A stretch of DNA of 30,722 bases from Methylorubrum extorquens (GCA_019695455.1 JAEUAC010000098.1:1-30722); one strand, 5' to 3'. Positions 1 to 6,133 are shown, counted from the first letter of the stretch. Notes: generated from the sequence alone by a model not told the origin. Made by a program: numbers and translations.

Positions 1-3
1 GGT

Positions 4-17
4 TTGATCTATGTCAA
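4..17 (+). promoter_or_regulatory. FNR/FixK-type box upstream of the Fnr regulator gene
   Basis: The sequence TTGAT-CTAT-GTCAA matches the FNR consensus TTGAT-N4-ATCAA at 9 of 10 informative positions. Its centre lies 61.5 nt before the regulator's ATG. A class II promoter (box centred at -41.5) would then start near 52 and leave room for the ribosome site at 62-67. The downstream flank continues AAGGCG, as in the other three boxes of this window. Autoregulation is inferred. The box is close to the window edge, so further upstream sites cannot be judged. Confidence 0.75.
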
Positions 18-71
18 GGCGCCGGGCGGCGCCGCCGTCCAGCGTTCTCCGTCGGATCGACGGGAGGGCAC

Positions 72-788
72 ATGGGCTCGACAAGCTGCGCGCACGTTCG
101 CGATCCGCGCGAGTGCGAGGATTGCTCCGCCCGATCTCTCAGCGTGTGCTCGGCGCTCGACGTCGGCGAGCTCGACGGCCTGCACGAGATCGCCCGCTCC
201 ACCTTCTACCCGAACCGGTCGTCGCTGTTCCGCCAGGGCGAGCCGTCCGAATTCGTGTTCAACGTGACGGAGGGGGTCGTCCGCCTGGCGCGGCTCCTCC
301 CGGACGGCCGGCGCCAGATCGTCGGGTTCGCGATGCCCGGCGACTTCCTGGGCGTCTCGGTCCACGCGACCTACGGCTTCTCGGCCGACGCCGTGGAGGA
401 CGTCGCGGCCTGCAAGTTCGGCCGGAAGGCCTACGAGGACCTGGTCGCGAGCAAGCCGCACCTCCTGAAGCGGCTGCACGACTTCTCCGCCAACGAACTC
501 TCCCTGGCGCAGGATCAGATCACCCTGCTCGGGCGCTGCACGGCCGAGGAGCGCATCGCGAGCTTCCTCCTGCACATGCGCCGGCGTTGGGCCGTGGTGC
601 GGGGCAAGCCGTCCGTGACGGTCCACCTGCCCATGAGCCGCCAGGACATCGCCGACTTCCTCGGGCTCACGATCGAGACGGTGAGCCGGACGATCTCCCG
701 CATGGCGCGCGACAAGGAGCTGACCGTCGTCCCGCACGGCGTCCGCCTCTCGGACGTCCGGCGCTTCGAGCAGCTCGCCGCCGCCTAG
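72..788 (+). CDS. Crp/Fnr family oxygen-sensing transcriptional regulator (FnrN type)
   Basis: This 238-residue protein is a cytoplasmic DNA-binding regulator of the Crp/Fnr superfamily. The N-terminus carries Cys15-x2-Cys18-x7-Cys26, and a further Cys114 lies in the sensor domain. Four such cysteines are what an Fnr protein uses to hold an oxygen-labile [4Fe-4S] cluster; FixK proteins lack them. A cyclic-nucleotide-binding-like beta barrel spans about 30-140, the dimerisation helix about 145-172, and the helix-turn-helix about 188-211. The recognition helix has Glu202, Ser205 and Arg206, the E-x2-S-R pattern that reads TTGAT half-sites. GGGAGG at 62-67 supports the ATG at 72. An FNR box lies in its own leader and three more lie in front of the neighbouring units, so it is probably the local low-oxygen activator. 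Its stop overlaps the end of a convergent small gene by 4 nt. Confidence 0.93.
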   Translation: MGSTSCAHVRDPRECEDCSARSLSVCSALDVGELDGLHEIARSTFYPNRSSLFRQGEPSEFVFNVTEGVVRLARLLPDGRRQIVGFAMPGDFLGVSVHATYGFSADAVEDVAACKFGRKAYEDLVASKPHLLKRLHDFSANELSLAQDQITLLGRCTAEERIASFLLHMRRRWAVVRGKPSVTVHLPMSRQDIADFLGLTIETVSRTISRMARDKELTVVPHGVRLSDVRRFEQLAAA

Positions 789-934
789 CTCCCGCCCGGT
801 CGCGACCTTCCGATCGCGTCCCGCAGAAGCGCCTGCGACCTGGCGCGCTTGCGGAGCGCGTCGAACAGCGAGACGGCGAGGAAGACCGTCGCGCCGCCGA
901 GCATCGCGAGGGCGAGGACGAGGTCGTCCCACAT
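785..934 (-). CDS. Small single-span membrane protein, unknown function (49 aa)
   Basis: The frame begins MWDDLVLALAMLGG, has one hydrophobic segment at about residues 5-24, and ends in a basic tail (LRKRAR...GRSRPGGS). The tail points to an Nin-Cout arrangement or a cytoplasmic basic end. It lies 3 nt after the stop of the 43-residue membrane protein gene and is probably co-transcribed with it from the FNR box at 1120-1133. Its stop codon overlaps the end of the fnr-like gene on the other strand. I do not recognise the family. Size and context suggest an accessory peptide of a respiratory complex, but that is inference. Annotation pipelines could easily miss it. Confidence 0.6.
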   Translation of the reverse strand: MWDDLVLALAMLGGATVFLAVSLFDALRKRARSQALLRDAIGRSRPGGS

Positions 935-937
935 CGC

Positions 938-1069
938 TCAATCCTCCGGGAAGCCGTCCGGGGCGGCCAACCGGTCGGCGGTCTGCCAGCGGGCATAGAT
1001 CAGGGCCAGCGCGAACGTCGCGAAGGCCAGCACCACCAGCGCCAGGAAGAAGGATTCCGTGTCGGGCAT
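938..1069 (-). CDS. Small single-span membrane protein, unknown function (43 aa)
   Basis: The 43-residue product starts MPDTESFFLALVVLAFA. It has one transmembrane helix at about 6-25, followed by a short charged tail ending GFPED. GAGGAGA sits 5 nt before the ATG, a good ribosome site. An FNR-type box lies 57.5 nt upstream of the start, the same layout as the other FNR-controlled units here. It is transcribed away from the cytochrome bd operon and is followed at once by a second small membrane gene. It lacks the MWYF motif of CydX, so it is not simply another copy of that subunit. I cannot name the family; a role as a low-oxygen respiratory accessory peptide is inferred from position only. 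Confidence 0.68.
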   Translation of the reverse strand: MPDTESFFLALVVLAFATFALALIYARWQTADRLAAPDGFPED

Positions 1070-1119
1070 GATCGTCTCCTCGTGGTGACGCATCCCACAC
1101 CGCATGATCCCGCGCCGCC

Positions 1120-1133
1120 TTGATCCATCTCAA
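1120..1133 (-). promoter_or_regulatory. FNR/FixK-type box for the two small membrane-protein genes
   Basis: On the minus strand it reads TTGAG-ATGG-ATCAA followed by GGCGG, 9 of 10 consensus positions. The centre is 57.5 nt before the ATG at 1069, so a class II start near 1085 would leave a leader of about 15 nt. It shares its intergenic region with the box at 1179-1192, which faces the opposite way. The two divergent units therefore each have their own box. Confidence 0.7.
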
Positions 1134-1178
1134 CGCCGGCGACCGGAACGGCGGGATCCCGGCGGGCGACAGACGTCC

Positions 1179-1192
1179 TTGCGCTGGATCAA
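1179..1192 (+). promoter_or_regulatory. FNR/FixK-type box for the cytochrome bd operon
   Basis: The box is TTGCG-CTGG-ATCAA in the 20-nt context CCTTGCGCTGGATCAAGGCG, which recurs with one change at 4571-4590. The centre lies 40.5 nt before the cydP ATG and about 231 nt before the cydA ATG. Class II spacing would place the transcript start almost exactly on the cydP start codon. Confidence 0.72.
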
Positions 1193-1225
1193 GGCGTCCG
1201 CCGCGGCGGCGGACGACGGTGGCTC

Positions 1226-1420
1226 ATGTTCAGCCATCCCCTGGCCCGCGAGGTCGCCGTCGTCGTGGCCGTCAAGGTGGCCATCGTCCTGACGGCCGGA
1301 TTCCTCGTCTTCGGACCGCGGCAGCGCGCGAGGATCGACGACGCGTCGGTGACGGAACGCCTCGTCCATCCACCGGCGACGGGGCTCGGCCCAGCCACCA
1401 GCATCGGACCCCATCCATGA
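1226..1420 (+). CDS. cydP: CydP-like small subunit/assembly protein of cytochrome bd
   Basis: This 64-residue protein has an amphipathic start (FSHPLAREVAVVV), one hydrophobic span at about 10-28, then FGPRQRARID and a variable tail. That pattern resembles the small CydP proteins that precede cydAB in several proteobacteria; the assignment rests on this and on position. Its stop overlaps the cydA start (ATGA at 1417-1420), so the two are translationally coupled. The upstream sequence has only a weak purine run (GGTGG at 1219-1223). The FNR box is so close that a class II transcript would be nearly leaderless. The C-terminal third looks poorly constrained. Confidence 0.68.
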   Translation: MFSHPLAREVAVVVAVKVAIVLTAGFLVFGPRQRARIDDASVTERLVHPPATGLGPATSIGPHP

Positions 1421-2985
1421 CGAGCCTGGACGTCGTGCAGCTGTCTCGGCTGCAGTTCGGCCTCACGGCCATGTACCACTTCCTGTTCGTGCCCCTGACG
1501 CTCGGCCTCGCGCTGCTGCTCGGGATCATGGAGACCGTCTACGTCATGACGGGCCGCGAGATCTGGCGGACGATGACGAAGTTCTGGGGAACGCTCTTCG
1601 GCATCAACTTCGCCATGGGGGTCGCGACCGGCATCACCATGGAATTCCAGTTCGGCACGAACTGGGCCTATTACAGCCACTACGTCGGGGACGTGTTCGG
1701 GGCGCCGCTGGCCATCGAGGGCCTGATGGCCTTCTTCCTCGAAGCAACCTTCATCGGGCTGTTCTTCTTCGGCTGGGACAAGCTCACCAAGGTGCAGCAC
1801 CTCTGCGTGACCTGGCTGGTCGCGCTCGGCTCCAACCTGTCCGCGCTCTGGATCCTGATCGCGAACGGCTGGATGCAGAACCCGGTCGGCGCGCGCTTCA
1901 ACCCGGACACGATGCGCATGGAGGTGACGGACTTCGCCGCCGTCGTCTTCAACCCGGTCGCGCAGGCCAAGTTCGTGCACACCGTCAGCGCCGGCTACGT
2001 GACCGGCGCGATGTTCGTGCTGTCCATCGGCGCGCTCTACCTGCTGCTCGGACGTCACGTCGAGCTGGCCAAGCGCTCGATCACCGTCGCGGCGAGCTTC
2101 GGCCTCGCCTCGGCCCTGTCCGTCGTCGTCCTCGGCGACGAGAGCGGCTACACGGCCGGCGAGAACCAGAAGATGAAGATCGCCGCCATCGAGGCGATGT
2201 GGGAGACCGAGCCCGCACCGGCCTCGTTCACGGTGTTCGGGCTGCCGAACCAGGCAGGCCGGCACACGGCCTACGAGGTGAAGGTCCCCTGGATGCTGGG
2301 CCTGATCGCCACCCGTTCGGTGGACAAGGAGCTGCCCGGCATCAAGGAGCTGGTGGCCCGCGCGGAGGTCCGCATCAGGACCGGCCTCCTCGCCTACGAA
2401 GGCCTGCAGGCCTTCAAGCGCGACCGGACGGACGGGGCGGCCCGGGCCACGCTCGAGCGGCACGCCGAGGACCTGGGCTACGCGCTGCTGCTGAAGAAGA
2501 TCCGACCCGACATCGAGGCCGCCACGGACGAGGATGTCCAGCGCGCCGCGTGGTCGACGGTGCCGCCGGTCTCGCCGCTGTTCTGGAGCTTCCGGATCAT
2601 GGTGGCGCTCGGCTTCCTGTTCATCGCGGTGTTCGCCGTCGCCTTCGTGCAGGCGAGCCGGCGTCGGCTGGAGGCCTCGCCGGCCATGCTCCGGGCGGCG
2701 GTCGCCTGCCTGCCCCTGCCTTGGGTCGCGGCGGAACTCGGCTGGTACGTCGCGGAGGTCGGACGTCAGCCCTGGGTGATCGAGGGCGTCCTGCCGACCT
2801 TCCTGGCCGTCTCGAGCGTCTCGGCGGCGAACGTCTGGGCGACGCTGATCGGGTTCGTCGTGTTCTACACGGCGCTCCTCGTCGTCGACCTCTACCTCAT
2901 GACGAAGACCATCCGGATGGGACCGGACGCGCTGCTGGCGCACGACGCGCCGTCGCGCCCGATGCTCGCCGTCGCGGCCGAGTGA
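1417..2985 (+). CDS. cydA: Cytochrome bd ubiquinol oxidase subunit I
   Basis: CydA is the quinol-oxidising, haem-bearing subunit of the bd oxidase, which reduces oxygen to water in the inner membrane with high affinity. The product is 522 residues, the same length as E. coli CydA. Landmarks fall two residues later than in E. coli: His21 (distal haem ligand), Glu101 and Glu109 (proton path), His188 and Met395 (haem b558 ligands). The quinol loop contains GENQKMKIAAIEAMWETE near 248-265. The insert at about 265-380 fits the long-loop (L-type) subfamily, and GRQPW is at 449-453. The ATG at 1417 overlaps the cydP stop, and cydB follows after 11 nt. The operon probably responds to low oxygen through the FNR box at 1179. 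Confidence 0.97.
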   Translation: MTSLDVVQLSRLQFGLTAMYHFLFVPLTLGLALLLGIMETVYVMTGREIWRTMTKFWGTLFGINFAMGVATGITMEFQFGTNWAYYSHYVGDVFGAPLAIEGLMAFFLEATFIGLFFFGWDKLTKVQHLCVTWLVALGSNLSALWILIANGWMQNPVGARFNPDTMRMEVTDFAAVVFNPVAQAKFVHTVSAGYVTGAMFVLSIGALYLLLGRHVELAKRSITVAASFGLASALSVVVLGDESGYTAGENQKMKIAAIEAMWETEPAPASFTVFGLPNQAGRHTAYEVKVPWMLGLIATRSVDKELPGIKELVARAEVRIRTGLLAYEGLQAFKRDRTDGAARATLERHAEDLGYALLLKKIRPDIEAATDEDVQRAAWSTVPPVSPLFWSFRIMVALGFLFIAVFAVAFVQASRRRLEASPAMLRAAVACLPLPWVAAELGWYVAEVGRQPWVIEGVLPTFLAVSSVSAANVWATLIGFVVFYTALLVVDLYLMTKTIRMGPDALLAHDAPSRPMLAVAAE

Positions 2986-2996
2986 GGAGGATGGCC

Positions 2997-4136
2997 ATGC
3001 TCGACTACGACACGCTTCGCCTCGTCTGGTGGGCGCTGCTGGGGGCGCTCCTCATCGGCTTCGCCGTGATGGACGGCTTCGACCTCGGGGTCGGCATGCT
3101 GCTCCCGTTCGTCGCCCGCACGGACATCGACCGGCGGATCGCCATCAACACGGTGGGTCCCGTGTGGGAGGGCAACCAGGTCTGGCTCGTCCTCGGCGCG
3201 GGCGCGATCTTCGCCGCCTGGCCGCCGCTCTACGCGGTCGCCTTCTCCGGCTTCTACCTCGCCATGTTTCTGGTGCTCTGCGCCCTGATCCTGCGTCCGG
3301 TCGGGTTCAAGTTCCGGTCCAAGCTCGCGGGACGGCGGTGGCGCGCGACCTGGGACTGGGCGCTGTTCGCCGGCGGCCTCGTGCCGGCCCTGATCTTCGG
3401 CGTCGCGGTCGGCAACGTGATCGTCGGCGCGCCCTTCCGCTTCGACGACGACCTGCGGCTCGCCTACGAGGGCGATCTCCTCGGTCTCCTGAACCCGTTC
3501 GCGCTCCTGTGCGGCCTCGTCAGCGTCGCCATGCTCGCCATGCACGGCGCCGTCTACCTGGCGATCAAGGCGGACGGGCCGGTGGCGGACCGGGCCGTGC
3601 GCGTGGTTCCCCGGGCGGCCGCCGCGCTCCTCGTCCTGTTCACGCTCGCCGGGATCTGGGTCGCGTTCGGAATCGACGGCCATGCCGTCGTCCCCGGCCG
3701 GGCCGCCGGAGCGCCGTCGAACCCGCTGACGAAGGAGGTCGTCACGACGACCGGCGGGTGGCTCGCGAACTACGGCACCTATCCCTGGACGCTGCTCGCC
3801 CCGTTCGCGGCCTATGCGGGAGCGTTCGGGACGGCCCGCCTCGTCCGGCTGGGGCGCCCCGGCTCCGCCTTCGTCGCCAGCGGCCTCGCGGTCGCCGGCG
3901 TGATCGCGACGGCCGGGCTGAGCCTGTTCCCGTTCCTGCTGCCGTCGTCGGTCGCGCCGGGCTCGGGACTGACCGTCTACGACGCGTCGTCCAGCCGGAC
4001 GACCCTCCTCATCATGCTGGGGGTCACGCTCGTCTTCCTGCCGTTGATCCTCGTCTACACCGCCTGGGTCTACCGCGTGCTCCGCGGGAGGGTCACGGGC
4101 GAGTGGGTGAACGCGCAGGGCAAGGCCGTCTACTGA
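2997..4136 (+). CDS. cydB: Cytochrome bd ubiquinol oxidase subunit II
   Basis: CydB is the structural partner of CydA in the bd oxidase. The 379-residue length equals that of E. coli CydB, and the sequence aligns from its first residues (MLDYDTLRLVWW; then GFAVMDGFDLGVGML and GNQVWLVLGAGAIFAAWP). Asp in the DGFD motif is the conserved residue of the proton path and haem pocket. About nine hydrophobic spans are visible. I chose the ATG at 2997 over the in-frame ATG at 2991 because GAGGAGG (2984-2990) abuts the earlier codon but lies 6 nt from the later one, and family members start at this point. cydX follows after 17 nt. Confidence 0.96.
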   Translation: MLDYDTLRLVWWALLGALLIGFAVMDGFDLGVGMLLPFVARTDIDRRIAINTVGPVWEGNQVWLVLGAGAIFAAWPPLYAVAFSGFYLAMFLVLCALILRPVGFKFRSKLAGRRWRATWDWALFAGGLVPALIFGVAVGNVIVGAPFRFDDDLRLAYEGDLLGLLNPFALLCGLVSVAMLAMHGAVYLAIKADGPVADRAVRVVPRAAAALLVLFTLAGIWVAFGIDGHAVVPGRAAGAPSNPLTKEVVTTTGGWLANYGTYPWTLLAPFAAYAGAFGTARLVRLGRPGSAFVASGLAVAGVIATAGLSLFPFLLPSSVAPGSGLTVYDASSSRTTLLIMLGVTLVFLPLILVYTAWVYRVLRGRVTGEWVNAQGKAVY

Positions 4137-4153
4137 ACCGGAGGGGATCGACG

Positions 4154-4285
4154 ATGTGGTACTTCGCCTGGGTGCTCGGGGTGGGCTTCGCCTGCTCGTT
4201 CGCCGTCCTGAACGCGATGTGGCTCGAAGCGCAGCCCCCCTCGGACAGCCTCGCCGTCGGTGGCGGCGACCGGATCTCGTCCTGA
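4154..4285 (+). CDS. cydX: Cytochrome bd small subunit CydX
   Basis: The 43-residue peptide opens with MWYFAWVLGVGFACSF, the hallmark of CydX, a single-helix subunit that stabilises the haems of CydAB. GLU26 (in WLEAQ) sits just after the helix, as in the family. The ribosome site GGAGGGG at 4140-4146 is well placed. The tail of about 15 residues (DSLAVGGGDRISS) is low in conserved features. The gene lies directly after cydB, the normal position. Confidence 0.93.
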   Translation: MWYFAWVLGVGFACSFAVLNAMWLEAQPPSDSLAVGGGDRISS

Positions 4286-4286
4286 G

Positions 4287-4559
4287 GTGGCGTCCGCGGG
4301 GCGCACGGCGCTGCTGGTCGCGGCACTGGGCCTGTCCGCCGCGCTGCTGACCTGGCCGCGCCTTCTCGGGACGAAGCTGGGCGCGCTCGAACATGCCGCC
4401 CTGCCTCTCCTCCTCCTGGGCGTGTCCGCCGCCTTCGTCGCGGGCTTCGGTTTCCGACCGGAGAACCGCCTCGCCCGGTCCGTCCTCTCGGCTCCTGCGG
4501 CCTGGGCCCTGATCGCGACCGGCATGGTCCTGCTGTTCGGACCTCGCGTCGTGGGCTGA
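4287..4559 (+). CDS. ybgE: Cyd operon protein YbgE-like membrane protein
   Basis: The product has about 90 residues and three hydrophobic segments (about 5-20, 33-55 and 68-88). A conserved GFGFRPENRL element joins the second and third, matching GFRP in E. coli YbgE. YbgE follows cydX in many proteobacterial cyd operons; its exact role in bd oxidase is not established. I chose the GTG at 4287, one base after the cydX stop, which suits reinitiation. An in-frame GTG at 4260 would overlap cydX by 26 nt. Neither has a clear ribosome site. An FNR box lies just downstream for the next unit. Confidence 0.78.
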   Translation: MASAGRTALLVAALGLSAALLTWPRLLGTKLGALEHAALPLLLLGVSAAFVAGFGFRPENRLARSVLSAPAAWALIATGMVLLFGPRVVG

Positions 4560-4572
4560 CGCGATCGGGGCC

Positions 4573-4586
4573 TTGCGTTGGATCAA
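4573..4586 (+). promoter_or_regulatory. FNR/FixK-type box upstream of the 141-aa protein/cytochrome c pair
   Basis: The box is TTGCG-TTGG-ATCAA. The surrounding 20 nt (4571-4590) match the cyd-operon box at all but one base. Its centre lies 60.5 nt before the ATG at 4640. Class II spacing predicts a start near 4621, with GTATCT at 4609-4614 as a possible -10 element and GGGA at 4627-4630 as ribosome site. This is the most self-consistent of the four promoter layouts. Confidence 0.72.
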
Positions 4587-4639
4587 GGCGCCCCCGGCCC
4601 CGGCGGCCGTATCTCCCGGACGGATCGGGAGCACCCTGC

Positions 4640-5065
4640 ATGCGGCACGTCATCGTCCTCGCGCGAACCCGAGGCCCGGGCGATCCGGAATGCCGGCCGG
4701 CGGACGGCTACGACTTCGTGGCTCCCCTGCGGTCCGATGGTCGGCTCGATGTCGCGGCGACGCAGGACGTCGGTCTGGCCGTCCGTCGCCTGTCGCCGGA
4801 CCATCCGGCCCGGTACGGCCACCTCGTGCGTGGACCCGACGGATCGGGAGGCACGGCGTGGCGTCCCGTGTATGTCGGGGCGGCGGAGCCGGCCACGGCG
4901 CGTCTGCGGCTGGACGATCGTCCCCTGGTCGAGGGCGAGACCGTCTTCGTGCGCGATGCCGCGTCGCACGAATGCGGGACCTACCGGGTCGCCCGGGTCC
5001 GCGAGAGCCGGCCATCCGATCCGGTGCCGCGGTCGTCCTCCCTCGACGAGGAGATCGCCCGGTGA
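4640..5065 (+). CDS. Hypothetical protein in an FNR-controlled pair (141 aa)
   Basis: I do not recognise this protein. It is hydrophilic, has no signal peptide or membrane span, and is likely cytoplasmic. It begins MRHVIVLARTRGPGDPECRPADGY. The middle contains RYGHLVRG and WRPVYVG, and the end is a charged tail with LDEEIAR. Two cysteines (about residues 18 and 111) and several histidines are present but form no known metal motif. Codon use is typical of the window. It follows an FNR box, and its stop overlaps the start of a secreted cytochrome c gene (GTGA at 5062-5065), so the two are co-expressed. A role in low-oxygen metabolism is inferred from this position alone. Confidence 0.75.
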   Translation: MRHVIVLARTRGPGDPECRPADGYDFVAPLRSDGRLDVAATQDVGLAVRRLSPDHPARYGHLVRGPDGSGGTAWRPVYVGAAEPATARLRLDDRPLVEGETVFVRDAASHECGTYRVARVRESRPSDPVPRSSSLDEEIAR

Positions 5066-5391
5066 CCGGCAATGCCCTCCCCCGCCTCGCCGTCGTGCTG
5101 TTCGGCTTGAGCGCGTCCGCCGCGCATGCCGGCGATCCGCTGGTGGAGCGGGGACGGGCGTTCGCCCGGCAGAACTGCTCGACCTGTCACGCCATCGGCC
5201 GACAGGGCGCCTCGCCGCTGGCCGAGGCGCCCGCGTTCAGGATCCTGGGGCGGCGGTACCCGGTCGAGGATCTCGCGGAGACGTTCGCGGAGGGGATCGT
5301 GACGGGCCACCCGACCATGCCGGAGTGGCGGCTCGAGGCGGATCAGGTCGCGGCCCTGGTCGCCTATCTGCAGAGCGTGCAGGGTCGCTGA
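5062..5391 (+). CDS. Small periplasmic class I c-type cytochrome
   Basis: The 109-residue precursor has a signal peptide ending in AHA at residue 23. The mature domain carries CSTCH at 39-43 (covalent haem and His43 ligand) and Met86 in HPTMPEW as the likely sixth ligand. The C-terminal helix LEADQVAALVAYLQSV is typical of class I cytochromes c. It should be a soluble single-haem electron carrier in the periplasm. The start is GTG, overlapping the previous stop. FNR control with the upstream gene suggests use under low oxygen, perhaps as donor to a peroxidase or terminal reductase; the partner is not visible here. Confidence 0.9.
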   Translation: MTGNALPRLAVVLFGLSASAAHAGDPLVERGRAFARQNCSTCHAIGRQGASPLAEAPAFRILGRRYPVEDLAETFAEGIVTGHPTMPEWRLEADQVAALVAYLQSVQGR

Positions 5392-5392
5392 A

Positions 5393-5441
5393 CGCCGGGC
5401 CCCATGATCGGGTCGGCGCGCTCGGGCGACCGGGCCCGGCG
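5393..5441. terminator. Possible bidirectional hairpin terminator
   Basis: Perfect 10-nt arms CGCCGGGCCC (5393-5402) and GGGCCCGGCG (5432-5441) begin 2 nt after the cytochrome c stop, in the gap between it and the convergent pilin-like gene. The 29-nt loop and the lack of a T-run make function uncertain. Confidence 0.35.
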
Positions 5442-5476
5442 CGGCCGGCGCCTGCCGTCGGCCGGCCTCCGTCTCC

Positions 5477-5908
5477 TCAGCGGCTCAGGACGTCGTACAG
5501 CCAATCGATGGATTGCAGCGCTCCCGACTGGATGGCGATGTTGACCGCGTGGCTCGCCAGGATCAGCGTCATGGCTATGAGGGCCGACACGACGACGTAA
5601 TGGATCGCGACGGCCGAGCGTTCGCTGCGGAGGAAGTCGCCGATCGATCGCCGCGTCTGGCTGAAGCTCCCGCCGAGCGAGGGAGACCGTTCCGCCATCC
5701 CGACGCCCGGGCACCCGTCCGGTCCAGGCACGACGGCCGCCGCCTTCGGCGCGCGTCCGTCGAGATCGCGGGCGCCCGACGAGGCAGCGTCGCGGTCCGC
5801 CGCGGAAAGATGTGGCCTGTCTTCGCGCTCGCCGGTCCAAGCTGTCGAACAGCGCTGCCGCGATGTCCCGACGCTGACGACGACGACCGCGTGCTTGACG
5901 GCGGTCAC
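5477..5908 (-). CDS. Degenerate Flp-type pilin-like protein
   Basis: The C-terminal 73 residues (from the internal ATG at 5698) look like a Flp/Fap pilin: a short basic stretch, then FLRSERSAVAIHYVVVSALIAMTL, one long hydrophobic helix and a short tail. In Flp pilins the helix normally starts with ATAIEY; here the Glu is replaced by His (AVAIHY), and the glycine before the peptidase site is missing. Processing by a TadV-like peptidase is therefore doubtful. The start is unclear. The GTG at 5908 has a strong ribosome site (GAGGGAGAG) and adds about 70 low-complexity residues; the ATG at 5698 gives a pilin-sized product with a weak site. An in-frame ATG at 5950 is also open. No tad assembly genes are adjacent. 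Confidence 0.58.
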   Translation of the reverse strand: MTAVKHAVVVVSVGTSRQRCSTAWTGEREDRPHLSAADRDAASSGARDLDGRAPKAAAVVPGPDGCPGVGMAERSPSLGGSFSQTRRSIGDFLRSERSAVAIHYVVVSALIAMTLILASHAVNIAIQSGALQSIDWLYDVLSR

Positions 5909-6040
5909 GGATCTCTCCCTCTCGAGGATCCTGCTCTGGCTGACAATCATGGTTCGGCCTGCCGCCGGTTCGATTCAATACGCTCTTGTAGATCTCCGCA
6001 CCGGAACGACCGCTTGCGTGTCAAAGCGGAATTCAGTTGC

Positions 6041-6048
6041 ATTATAAT
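6041..6048. promoter_or_regulatory. Symmetric ATTATAAT element, possible -10 on both strands
   Basis: This is the only AT-rich patch of the window. ATTATAAT is self-complementary and so gives TATAAT on the plus strand (6043-6048) and on the minus strand (6046-6041). Candidate -35 elements are TGTCAA at 6019-6024 (18-nt spacer, plus) and TTGACC at 6073-6068 (21-nt spacer, long, minus). It lies between the divergent pilin-like and PAS-XRE genes. Confidence 0.4.
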
Positions 6049-6110
6049 CAAAATTTGCGGCTCGATCGGTCAATCTAACGCATTGTTCACCGGCTTCGCG
6101 GCTTGTGACG

Positions 6111-6124
6111 TTTGACCAGTCAAA
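6111..6124. promoter_or_regulatory. Inverted repeat overlapping the PAS-XRE ribosome site
   Basis: TTTGAC-CA-GTCAAA has perfect 6-nt arms and overlaps the ribosome site AAAAGG (6122-6127) of the gene starting at 6134. The neighbouring gene ends in an XRE-type DNA-binding domain, so an autoregulatory operator is a reasonable guess. With only 2 nt between arms it is not an FNR box. Confidence 0.4.
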
Positions 6125-6133
6125 AGGCAGCGA

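Noticed and set aside
1189..2943. A 584-codon open frame antisense to cydA
   Set aside because: CydA is certain; the reverse frame shows only Arg/Asp/His-rich low-complexity sequence.
2991..2999. In-frame ATG two codons before the chosen cydB start
   Set aside because: The Shine-Dalgarno directly abuts it, and CydB proteins begin at the later methionine.
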